Shown: positions 1-5,975 of the stretch, piece by piece
Layout: every line of letters starts with the position of its first letter
How positions within the stretch are numbered: position 1 is the stretch's first letter
From: Croceibacterium_A sp039927815
GTDB lineage: Bacteria > Pseudomonadota > Alphaproteobacteria > Sphingomonadales > Sphingomonadaceae
NCBI GenBank assembly: GCA_039927815.1
Contig: JBDSUJ010000001.1
Coordinates: 1-6,091 of the forward strand
DNA length: 6,091 nucleotides
Reading direction: 5' to 3'
Program-made: the position numbers and the translations under genes
The notes under the pieces: generated by a model
Seen by the model: only the letters and a program-made list of their open reading frames with translations
What the model was told of the DNA's origin: nothing
Database searches by the model: none

Positions 1-21
1 GACGCCGCCGAAGACGCTGTT

Positions 22-3000
22 ATGGTAGCGCCGCCGGCCCGTTCGGGCCTGCGCCGCGCCGGTCGCTGGGGCGTGCTAGCGCTTCTCGCCATCGTCGTAG
101 CGGGCCTGGCGTTTATATGGTTTAGCCGCGAGCGCATCGTCGGAAATTATCTCGGCAGCCAGCTCGCCAAGCGTAACATCCATGCGACCTACAAAATCGA
201 GCAGATCGGCACCCGCACGCAAATCCTGCGCGACGTCGTTGTGGGCAATCCCCGACACCCCGACCTGACGATCGCGCGAGCGATCGTGCGGATCAACCCG
301 CGCTTCGGCATACCTACTGTGAGTCGCATCACGCTGGTCCATCCGCGGTTGCACGGCACTTTTGACAACGGCACCTTGAGCTTCGGCGAACTTGATCCGC
401 TATTGTTTCGCAACAAGCCGAAAAAGCAATTCGAGCTGCCCGATCTCGACCTCGCCGTCGAGGATGGGGGCGCCCTGATCGAGACCAATTTCGGTACTTT
501 GGGAGCGAAGCTGACAGGGCGGGGAAACTTGCAGAATGGCTTTGCCGGCGAACTGGGCGCGGTTTCGCCGCGGCTGACTATTGCCGGATGCGAAAGCGTC
601 CGAACTTCGCTCTACGGCCGGCTGGAAGTCGCCAATCGAAAGCCCAAGTTCACCGGCCCCGTGCGCTTCGCGCGGTTGCGCTGCCCCGGCAGCGGCCTTT
701 TGCTGCGCAACGTCACGGCCCAAGTGCGGTTTGCAGCCGATGAAGCGTTGCAGAAATTCGACGGTGATGTCCGGCTCGCGGTCGGCCCTTCGGCGTTCGC
801 GCGGGGCATCTTGGCCAGCGCTGAAGGCAACGCGAAGTTCACCTGGCGCGACCAGGGTTTGACCGCCGACTTCGGCGTCACCGGGCGCGGCGTGCAAATT
901 GCCAAGGCAGCGTTTTCCCGCGTTGCGGTCACCGGCACGCTGCGGACGCGGCGCGACTTTGAGCGGGTTGAGGTCGATGGCACGGTGAAGGGCGCTGGGG
1001 TTCACCTCGGCAACGGCCTCGACGCCGCGCTGTCAGCGGCCGCGCGGACTGGCGGCGACACCCTGCTGGCACCGGTGCTGGCACAAATTCGACGCCGGCT
1101 CGCTGGCGAAAGCCGCAACAGCGCGCTTGCGGGCGAGTTCACGCTGCGGCGCACCGGACACGCTCTCGCGTTGGTGGTGCCGAACGCCGGGCTGCGCGGC
1201 GGGAGCGGCGACATGCTGCTGTCGCTGTCGCGCTTACAGTTGTCTGTGCGCCCGGGCACCGCGCTGCAAATCTCGGGCGGGATTGCGACGGGCGGCCAAG
1301 GCTTGCCGCGCATCGTCGGCACCGTGGCCCTAGGCGCGGGCGGGCAGGTGCAGGCCCGGGTGGCGATGGCGGAATATCATGCCGCTGGCTCGATACTGGC
1401 CATTCCCGAATTATTCCTTGTCCAGCGCCCGAGTGGCGCCCTTGGTTTCGCGGGCACGATTCGCGCGAGCGGAAAGCTGCCTGGTGGCCGGGCGGACAAC
1501 CTGCTGCTGCCCGTCTCTGGGACCTGGCGGGACGGCCGGTTTGAGTTATGGCCCGGATGCGTCCCGGTTACCTTCGATCGGCTGCAATACGCCAACCTGA
1601 CCCTGACCCGGCAGAACGTGACGCTATGCCCGTCGCGCGGCGCGGCGATCGTGCGGTATGACGGGCGCGGCTTGCGGTTCGCGGCGGGCGCGCCGGCACT
1701 GCGGTTGACCGGGCTGCTCGGCCAGACGCCGATCGCTATACGGAGCGGACCGGTCGGGTTTTCGTATCCAGGCGCCTTGTCCGCGCGGCAAATCGATGTC
1801 TCGCTGGGCCCGCCTGCAAACGCACAGCGGTTCCTGATAAGTGACTTGACCGCCCGCATCGGCAAGGACGTCAGCGGCCGTTTCTCGGGTACCGACGTCA
1901 AGCTGTTTTCAGTCCCGCTCGATTTGTTCGGGGCGAGTGGCAACTGGCGCTATGCCGCTGGGCGCCTTACGCTGAGCGACGCGGCATTCCGGCTTGAGGA
2001 CCGAGCCAATCCCGCCCGATTCTACCCGGTGATCGCGCGCGGCGCGGACCTGACGCTGGAGAACAACCTGGTCGTTGCGCATGCGTTGTTGCGCGAGCCG
2101 AAGGGCGACCGCCCGGTGACGCGGGCGGATATCCGCCAAGATCTGGCGAGCAGTCGCGGCCACGCGGACCTGACGGTTGCCGGAATCACGTTTAGCCGCG
2201 GCTTCCAGCCCGAAAATCTTAGCGATATCGCCCGGGGCAGGGTCGCGCTGGTACGTGGCACGATCACCGGTACCGGCGCCATCGACTGGCGTCCTGGCAG
2301 CGTAACGAGCACCGGTCGGTTCTCGAGCGACGCGCTTGATTTCGCGGCCGCGTTCGGGCCGGTCAAAGGCGCGTCGGGCACTGTCGAGTTTTCCGATCTG
2401 CTCAGCCTGACTACTGCGCCCGACCAGCGCATCCGCGTGGCCAGGTTCAATCCCGGCATCGAAGTGACCGACGGCGAAGTTTCCTTGCAGCTCAAGGGTG
2501 GGCAGGTGCTGGCAGTGCAGGGCGGCAGCTGGCCGTTCATGGGTGGAACACTCAAACTGCGTCCGGTCCAGATCACTTTCGGGGCAACGGAAGAGCGACG
2601 ATACGTGCTCGAGATCACTGGCCTCGACGCCGCGCGCTTTCTCGAACGCATGAACCTCGAAAACCTGAACGCCACTGGTATGTTCGACGGTACGATCCCG
2701 GTGGTGTTCGACGCTAGCGGCACAGGACGGATCGAAGGTGGCGTGCTAAACTCGCGCCCCCCTGGTGGCAATGTCTCTTATGTCGGTGCGCTGACCTACA
2801 AGAACATGGGCGCGATGGCGAACTTCGCCTTCCAGGCGCTACGCTCGCTTGATTACCGCCAGATGCGGATCGAAATGAACGGCAACCTGACCGGCGAGGT
2901 CGTCACCAAAGTGCGGTTCGACGGCGTCAGCCAAGGAGCCGGGGCCAAACAGAACTACATTACCCGTCAGATCGCCAAGTTGCCGTTCCGCTTCGACGTG

Positions 3001-3216
3001 AACATACGGACCTCGTTCTATTCGCTGCTGACCAACTTGAAGTCGTTGTACGATCCGGCGGCCGTTAAGGACCCGCGCTCAGACGCAGTCGGGCTACTCG
3101 ACGCAGCGGGCAATCCGCTCTCTCGCTCGAAGAACGGTGTAGCGCAGCCGCCGGTCAAACCTGAGAACCTGATCCCCGATGAAGCCCCCATTCAGCACCG
3201 CGAAAGCGAGAAATAG
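22..3216 (+). CDS. ydbH: YdbH-family AsmA-like intermembrane (phospholipid) transport protein
   Basis: Seen: 1064 codons from an ATG. A short basic N-terminus (R7, R11, R12, R15) is followed by one hydrophobic segment (about residues 17-34), then a very long region rich in alternating hydrophobic/polar beta strands with many Gly residues. The C-terminal part (about 788-930) has the family's most recognisable features: a GMFDGTIPVVF segment near 886 and RPPGGNVSYVG near 912. A later segment near 991 begins FDVNIRTSFYSLL. Known: YdbH belongs to the AsmA-like bridge proteins (with TamB and YhdP). They are anchored in the inner membrane, span the periplasm as a beta-taco groove and move phospholipids toward the outer membrane. 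Older databases label this family 'dicarboxylate transport', which is misleading. Inferred: same role here, with the next two genes as partners. It is longer than E. coli YdbH (about 880 aa). The frame is open to the left edge (codons for DAAEDAV precede the ATG) and no strong ribosome binding site is visible, so the true start could lie upstream of the window. Confidence 0.87.
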   Translation: MVAPPARSGLRRAGRWGVLALLAIVVAGLAFIWFSRERIVGNYLGSQLAKRNIHATYKIEQIGTRTQILRDVVVGNPRHPDLTIARAIVRINPRFGIPTVSRITLVHPRLHGTFDNGTLSFGELDPLLFRNKPKKQFELPDLDLAVEDGGALIETNFGTLGAKLTGRGNLQNGFAGELGAVSPRLTIAGCESVRTSLYGRLEVANRKPKFTGPVRFARLRCPGSGLLLRNVTAQVRFAADEALQKFDGDVRLAVGPSAFARGILASAEGNAKFTWRDQGLTADFGVTGRGVQIAKAAFSRVAVTGTLRTRRDFERVEVDGTVKGAGVHLGNGLDAALSAAARTGGDTLLAPVLAQIRRRLAGESRNSALAGEFTLRRTGHALALVVPNAGLRGGSGDMLLSLSRLQLSVRPGTALQISGGIATGGQGLPRIVGTVALGAGGQVQARVAMAEYHAAGSILAIPELFLVQRPSGALGFAGTIRASGKLPGGRADNLLLPVSGTWRDGRFELWPGCVPVTFDRLQYANLTLTRQNVTLCPSRGAAIVRYDGRGLRFAAGAPALRLTGLLGQTPIAIRSGPVGFSYPGALSARQIDVSLGPPANAQRFLISDLTARIGKDVSGRFSGTDVKLFSVPLDLFGASGNWRYAAGRLTLSDAAFRLEDRANPARFYPVIARGADLTLENNLVVAHALLREPKGDRPVTRADIRQDLASSRGHADLTVAGITFSRGFQPENLSDIARGRVALVRGTITGTGAIDWRPGSVTSTGRFSSDALDFAAAFGPVKGASGTVEFSDLLSLTTAPDQRIRVARFNPGIEVTDGEVSLQLKGGQVLAVQGGSWPFMGGTLKLRPVQITFGATEERRYVLEITGLDAARFLERMNLENLNATGMFDGTIPVVFDASGTGRIEGGVLNSRPPGGNVSYVGALTYKNMGAMANFAFQALRSLDYRQMRIEMNGNLTGEVVTKVRFDGVSQGAGAKQNYITRQIAKLPFRFDVNIRTSFYSLLTNLKSLYDPAAVKDPRSDAVGLLDAAGNPLSRSKNGVAQPPVKPENLIPDEAPIQHRESEK

Positions 3217-3218
3217 CT

Positions 3219-3461
3219 ATGACATCCATGAAAATGACCAATCCTCGCCCGCCGGCGAAGACCTATCCAATGGGGGAATTTCGCAAGTGGACAGGGGCGA
3301 TGGTGATGCTGGGTTCGCTCGGGAGCGGCGGGTGCGTAACCGTAAAGGCGCCTGACGCTCCGATCGTCATCGAACTCAACATCAACATCAAACAGGAAGT
3401 GATCTACCGGCTGTCAGGCGACGCCGGCAACACGATCGACGAGAACAAAGACATCTTCTGA
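3219..3461 (+). CDS. ynbE: YnbE-like outer-membrane lipoprotein, partner of YdbH
   Basis: Seen: 80 codons from the first ATG. The C-terminal half reads IELNINIKQEVIY and ends in NKDIF, which fits the YnbE family of small lipoproteins encoded beside ydbH. A hydrophobic stretch ends in GSGGC (Cys39), the likely lipidated cysteine. Known: in E. coli YnbE is an outer-membrane lipoprotein that binds YdbH and completes the bridge by beta-strand stacking. Start: the ATG at 3219 gives a 38-residue leader with a Pro-rich, non-hydrophobic front, which is long for a lipoprotein signal. The in-frame ATG at 3270 (Met18) gives a 21-residue signal with R22 and K23 before the hydrophobic core, a more normal shape. 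Neither has a clear ribosome binding site. The lipobox is atypical, with Ser rather than Leu at -3. The gene begins 2 nt after the ydbH stop, and its TGA shares one base with the next ATG. The family call is firm from context and C-terminus; the start is not. Confidence 0.8.
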   Translation: MTSMKMTNPRPPAKTYPMGEFRKWTGAMVMLGSLGSGGCVTVKAPDAPIVIELNINIKQEVIYRLSGDAGNTIDENKDIF

Positions 3462-3868
3462 TGGGAACCGCGATGACCATGCTACTGATCCGCCGCTTTA
3501 TGTTGGGCGCCACCGGAGCCGCGCTGGCGTTGGGCGGCTTGTCCGCACCCGCATACGCGCAACGCGATCCGGCTTACGAGGCCGCGCGGCACGCTGGCGT
3601 AGTGGGCGAGAAGACCGACGGTTACCTGGGCATCGCCGGCGCCGCCGATGCTAGTGTGCGCAGGATGGTCGAGGATATCAACATCAAGCGCCGCGCGCTT
3701 TACGCGGACAAGGCTCAGGCGGCCAAGGCGACGCTTGAGGAGTATGCGATCACTTCGGGTTGTCTGGCAATTGCCCGCACGGCGCCGGGCGAAAAGTACC
3801 AGGCGCCCGACGGTGCCTGGCAGACCCGGGGCGCCGGCGCTCCGCTGCGTGATCCGCGCTGCCCGTAA
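3461..3868 (+). CDS. ydbL: YdbL-family periplasmic protein (DUF1318)
   Basis: Seen: 135 codons. There is a classic cleavable signal peptide: RR at 11-12, a hydrophobic core rich in Ala/Leu/Gly, and an AYA site before Gln34. The mature part has the family pattern: VGEKTDGYLG (48-57), an IN-K-R---Y segment (73-81), then APGEKYQAPDGAW (108-120). Cys101 and Cys134 are the only cysteines and could pair in the periplasm. Known: YdbL is encoded with YdbH and YnbE and has been proposed to act as a chaperone that keeps the YdbH-YnbE assembly in order. Inferred: same role here. Start: the ATG at 3461 overlaps the ynbE stop (TGATG), suggesting reinitiation. Two in-frame alternatives exist. The ATG at 3473 has GGGA (3463-3466) six bases ahead of it, and the ATG at 3479 gives the most typical 27-residue signal. 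The mature protein is the same in each case. Confidence 0.83.
   Translation: MGTAMTMLLIRRFMLGATGAALALGGLSAPAYAQRDPAYEAARHAGVVGEKTDGYLGIAGAADASVRRMVEDINIKRRALYADKAQAAKATLEEYAITSGCLAIARTAPGEKYQAPDGAWQTRGAGAPLRDPRCP
3799..3820 (+). repeat. Inverted repeat inside the 3' end of ydbL
   Basis: CCAGGCGCC at 3799-3807 can pair with GGTGCCTGG at 3812-3820 across a CGAC tetraloop, giving a 9-bp stem with one G-U pair. It lies within codons for QAPDGAW, about 48 nt before the stop, with no T-run after it. It may be chance in GC-rich coding DNA or an mRNA stability structure. Confidence 0.35.
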
Positions 3869-4025
3869 CGCGCTAGAATCCTTATCTGCCTGGCGCCGCA
3901 GGCGTGGGCGCGGTGCGCACGCGGTTGACTCGCCTACACCCCGTCCGTAAGGGCGGCGCGTTCGTCGGCCGGCATCGTCGGGCGGCGCATTTTCATTGCT
4001 ATCCTGCGAGGCTGACGCTTTCATC
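3869..4025 (+). promoter_or_regulatory. Intergenic region ahead of the ATP synthase operon, putative promoter
   Basis: This 157-nt gap is the only sizeable non-coding stretch and divides the ydbH group from the atp group, so the atp promoter would be expected here if the two groups are not one transcript. The best -35-like element is TTGACT at 3925-3930, but the hexamer 17 nt downstream (TAAGGG, 3948-3953) is a poor -10. An extended -10-like TGCTATCCT at 3997-4005 has no matching -35. A TAGAAT at 3874-3879 likewise lacks a partner. A 5-bp stem GCCTG/CAGGC (3888-3892 with 3899-3903) has no T-run, so I do not call a terminator. GGGCGGCGC occurs twice (3951-3959 and 3980-3988). The assignment of a promoter to this gap is inference from position. 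Confidence 0.3.
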
Positions 4026-4340
4026 GTGGTCGACGAACCCGACAACGCACCCATCGGACAAGACCCGAAAATCGGCTCGCTCGAGGACCGCATCGCGTCC
4101 GCGCGGCAGGTCGAGGATGCCCGAATGGCCAAGGAGCACGCACCGATGCGTGACGGGCGCAGCGCGGCGATCCAGGTCGCCTCGACGATGGTCGGCTATC
4201 CGCTAGGGGGCATCATCATCGGCTTGGTGCTCGACAACGTGTTCGACACTCTGCCGTGGATTACCATCGTGCTGATGTTCCTCGCTTTCGCCGGCGCGCT
4301 ACTCAACGTCGTGCGCATCAACAAGAGCCGCGCCGGTTAG
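4026..4340 (+). CDS. atpI: ATP synthase assembly factor AtpI (AtpZ/AtpI family)
   Basis: Seen: 104 codons from a GTG. A polar, acidic N-terminal part contains QDPKIGSLEDRIASAR (about 12-27). Two hydrophobic helices follow: about 48-69, with the glycine-rich GYPLGGIIIGLVLD segment, and about 75-97. The C-terminus is short and basic. Known: this is the alphaproteobacterial AtpI architecture. AtpI is an inner-membrane protein encoded first in the operon; it is not part of the finished enzyme but helps assemble the c-ring, and it has also been linked to Mg2+ supply. Start: no ATG is available. The GTG at 4026 has GCGAGG (4006-4011) 14 nt upstream, a rather long spacing. A TTG at 3996 would add ten residues beginning MLSCEADAF and has no ribosome binding site, so I prefer GTG. 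The atpB start lies 29 nt after the stop codon, consistent with one transcript. Confidence 0.82.
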   Translation: MVDEPDNAPIGQDPKIGSLEDRIASARQVEDARMAKEHAPMRDGRSAAIQVASTMVGYPLGGIIIGLVLDNVFDTLPWITIVLMFLAFAGALLNVVRINKSRAG

Positions 4341-4353
4341 GCGCGTCGGACCG

Positions 4354-4358
4354 TAGGA
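4354..4358 (+). promoter_or_regulatory. Ribosome binding site supporting the GTG start of atpB
   Basis: TAGGA lies 11 nt before the GTG at 4370. No comparable purine-rich site precedes the ATG at 4397, so this site favours the longer AtpB with an N-terminus of MAAPAKIDPMHQF. Confidence 0.5.
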
Positions 4359-4369
4359 TAACCGTACCA

Positions 4370-5149
4370 GTGGCCGCGCCTGCCAAGATTGACCCCATGC
4401 ACCAGTTCCAGATCGCGCCTGTCGGCAGCGATCATCTGGCGGTGAGCCCGTTCCAGTTCACCAATTCATCGCTGTGGATGCTGATCGTGCTGGCGGCGAT
4501 CGTGCTCTTCATGTGGGGCGGGATGAAGCGCCAGCTGGTCCCGGGGCGATGGCAGGCAGCGGTCGAAATGTTGACCGGCTTCGTCGACAACATCACGCGC
4601 CAGAACATCGGCAAGGAAGGTCGCGCCTATTTGCCGTGGGTTTTCACCGCGTTCGTTTTCATACTCGCGGCGAACTGGATTGGCGCGATGCCATTCGGCA
4701 TCGTTCCGGGCGGCCACCCGTTTACGGTGACGAGCCAGTTCACGATTACCGGGGCGATGTCCATCATCAGCTTTCTGATCGTGCTCGGCGTCGGGTTTTG
4801 GAAGCACGGGTTCAAGTTTTTCGGCTTGTTCGTGCCGCACGGCACGCCGCTGGCGCTCAAGTTCATCGTCGCGCCGATCGAGTTCATCTCGTTCATGGTG
4901 CGTCCGTTCAGCCTTGGCCTGCGGCCCTTCATCGCGATGTTCGCGGGGCATATCCTGCTTGAGGTGTTCGGCAACTTCGTCGTCCAGGGGCTCAATGCCG
5001 GGGGACCGATGGGCTACGGCATCTCGCTGCTGTCGTTCGTTTTCGTCATTTTCGTCAGCGCGCTGGAATTGCTGGTCGGCGCGATCCAGGCCTTCGTATT
5101 CGCGCTTCTGACCAGCCTATATATCAACGACGCTGTTCATCTTCATTGA
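4370..5149 (+). CDS. atpB: F-type ATP synthase subunit a (Fo proton channel)
   Basis: Seen: 259 codons from a GTG at 4370, or 250 from the ATG at 4397. I choose GTG for its TAGGA site and because the MAAPAKIDPMHQF N-terminus resembles related alphaproteobacterial proteins as I recall them. Helices lie at about 34-49, 88-108, 124-144, 170-203 and 217-251. Function: integral membrane stator that forms the two proton half-channels against the c-ring. The essential arginine (E. coli aR210) is Arg185 in SLGLRPF. His194 and Glu233 occupy the positions of E. coli Glu219 and His245, the reciprocal swap usual in alphaproteobacteria and mitochondria. Gln240 in IQAFVF matches E. coli Gln252. The spacings (9 residues from Arg185 to His194, 7 from Glu233 to Gln240) fit exactly. 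Odd: Pro186 follows the essential Arg, where E. coli has Leu, and Ala189 replaces E. coli Asn214. The gene lies between atpI and atpE, 33 nt before atpE. Confidence 0.95.
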   Translation: MAAPAKIDPMHQFQIAPVGSDHLAVSPFQFTNSSLWMLIVLAAIVLFMWGGMKRQLVPGRWQAAVEMLTGFVDNITRQNIGKEGRAYLPWVFTAFVFILAANWIGAMPFGIVPGGHPFTVTSQFTITGAMSIISFLIVLGVGFWKHGFKFFGLFVPHGTPLALKFIVAPIEFISFMVRPFSLGLRPFIAMFAGHILLEVFGNFVVQGLNAGGPMGYGISLLSFVFVIFVSALELLVGAIQAFVFALLTSLYINDAVHLH

Positions 5150-5168
5150 TCTTCCAACGTCTTATTCA

Positions 5169-5174
5169 ACGGAG
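5169..5174 (+). promoter_or_regulatory. Ribosome binding site of atpE in an A/T-rich leader
   Basis: ACGGAG lies 8 nt before the ATG at 5183. The 33-nt gap after atpB is clearly richer in A/T than its surroundings (TTATTCAA before the site, TTTGTAAA after it). That should keep the start unstructured and favour strong translation of subunit c, which is needed in many copies per enzyme. Confidence 0.7.
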
Positions 5175-5182
5175 TTTGTAAA

Positions 5183-5410
5183 ATGGATCTCGCTTCTGCT
5201 CAGGTAATCGGTGCCGGTATCGCGGCCATCGGCGTTGGCGCTGCCGCGGCCGGCGTCGGCTTCGTGTTCGGATCGTTCCTCCAGGGCGCGCTGCGCAACC
5301 CAGGTGCCGCGGCCGGCCAGACCGGCACGCTGTACATCGGTTTTGCCGCGGCCGAATTGCTCGGCCTGATGGCGTTCGCTGTCGCCATGATCATCCTCTA
5401 CGCGCGTTGA
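5183..5410 (+). CDS. atpE: F-type ATP synthase subunit c (c-ring monomer)
   Basis: Seen: 75 codons forming the standard hairpin of two membrane helices. Helix 1 (about 8-33) is packed with Gly and Ala (GAGIAAIGVGAAAAGVG). The polar loop is R38-N39-P40, the alphaproteobacterial form of E. coli RQP, which contacts F1 gamma/epsilon. Helix 2 (about 49-73) carries the proton-binding carboxylate Glu58 in AAELLGLMAF. Known: copies of this lipid-soluble protein form the rotating ring, and each Glu picks up and releases a proton while passing the subunit a arginine. There is no Na+-type ligand set that I can recognise, so H+ coupling is inferred. Its own ribosome binding site is good, and a GC-rich hairpin follows the stop codon. 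Length and motifs are normal for the family. Confidence 0.97.
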   Translation: MDLASAQVIGAGIAAIGVGAAAAGVGFVFGSFLQGALRNPGAAAGQTGTLYIGFAAAELLGLMAFAVAMIILYAR

Positions 5411-5417
5411 TCGCAGG

Positions 5418-5444
5418 AGCCCGGCGGTGGCGTGCCGTCGGGCT
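5418..5444 (+). promoter_or_regulatory. Intercistronic stem-loop just after atpE
   Basis: AGCCCGGCGG (5418-5427) pairs with CCGTCGGGCT (5435-5444) across a 7-nt loop, a 10-bp stem with one G-U pair. It starts 8 nt past the atpE stop. Only TTG follows, with no run of T, so it is a poor intrinsic terminator. A 3'-end protecting or partial attenuating hairpin that favours c over b'/b is a reasonable inference. Confidence 0.5.
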
Positions 5445-5480
5445 TGTGCGTGAGGCCTAAAGAGAGACCCCAAGACCGCA

Positions 5481-5975
5481 ATGCCCCAGTTATCCCAGCT
5501 TGCCCTTGTCTATCAGTCGCAGTGGTTCTGGCTCGCCCTGACCCTGGTGGTGATCTATTTCTTCGTCGGTCGCGGGATCGTGCCCAAGGTGGAAGCGACC
5601 GTCGATCAGCGCGATGCGCAGATTTCGCGCGACTTGGCCGAAGCGGAGCGCCTGCGGGCCGAGGCTGAGGCAAGTGAGCAAGCCTGGCGCACGCGGCTCA
5701 ACGCCGCGCACGCCGAGGCGCAGGGCAAGGCCGCTGAAGCAAAGGCGGCGTCTGCGCGCGAAGCCGAGTTGCGGGTTCACGCGGCCGATGCCGAAGTTGC
5801 CAAGAAGGTCGATGCGGCAACTACCCAGCTTAACGCTGCACGCGCGAGCGCGCTGTCGCAGATCGAGGCGGTCGCGGCGGAAGCGGCGCGGGACATTGTC
5901 GCCAGGCTGACCGGAGCCACAGTTGACGACACCACGGCTCGGGCGGCTGTTGCGGAGGCGATGAGCCGTGCTTGA
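5481..5975 (+). CDS. atpF': F-type ATP synthase subunit b' (peripheral stalk)
   Basis: Seen: 164 codons. The N-terminus MPQLSQLALVYQSQ is followed by one membrane helix (about 14-30, with WFWLALTLVVIYFF), then a long charged, Ala-rich helical region (about 38-150) typical of a coiled coil and including VDQRDAQISRDLAEAE. Known: alphaproteobacteria and cyanobacteria have two different b-type subunits, b and b', which form a heterodimeric peripheral stalk holding F1 still against the rotor. The b' gene usually comes first, straight after atpE, as here. The start is chosen because MPQ is usual for b' and no other Met lies nearby. The ribosome binding site is weak (AGAGAGA at about 5461-5467, 13 nt away), in contrast with atpE and atpF, which would fit low-copy synthesis. 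The 3' end overlaps the next gene by 8 nt. The b'/b assignment rests on order and N-termini. Confidence 0.92.
   Translation: MPQLSQLALVYQSQWFWLALTLVVIYFFVGRGIVPKVEATVDQRDAQISRDLAEAERLRAEAEASEQAWRTRLNAAHAEAQGKAAEAKAASAREAELRVHAADAEVAKKVDAATTQLNAARASALSQIEAVAAEAARDIVARLTGATVDDTTARAAVAEAMSRA
5954..5958 (+). promoter_or_regulatory. Ribosome binding site of atpF within the b' gene
   Basis: GGAGG, a full match to the anti-Shine-Dalgarno core, lies 9 nt before the GTG at 5968. It decides that start: the nearby ATG at 5961 is in the b' frame and stops after a few codons. Confidence 0.75.

Noticed and set aside
2022..2771. Long antisense open frame (249 codons, TTG start) opposite ydbH, and similar ones such as 400-1005 and 1377-1943
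   Set aside because: GC-rich coding DNA regularly leaves the opposite strand open. The translations are low-complexity, rich in Arg/Pro/Ser, with no recognisable domain, and the sense frame has clear family motifs.
3886..3925. Terminator after ydbL
   Set aside because: Only a 5-bp stem (GCCTG/CAGGC) and the GTGCGCAC palindrome are present, and no T-run follows.
3482..4132. Antisense open frame of 216 codons covering ydbL and the gap before atpI
   Set aside because: The composition is that of a shadow frame. It lies opposite a gene with a good signal peptide and family motifs, and no domain is visible in it.
4256..4369. N-terminal extension of atpB back to 4256
   Set aside because: It would overlap the conserved second membrane helix of AtpI, and its translation is Arg-rich with no match to subunit a. 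The family N-terminus fits 4370 or 4397.
5432..5668. 78-codon + strand frame starting in the atpE-b' gap
   Set aside because: It runs mostly inside b' in another frame and its translation is Arg/Gly-rich without family features, whereas the b' frame has a clear membrane helix and coiled coil.
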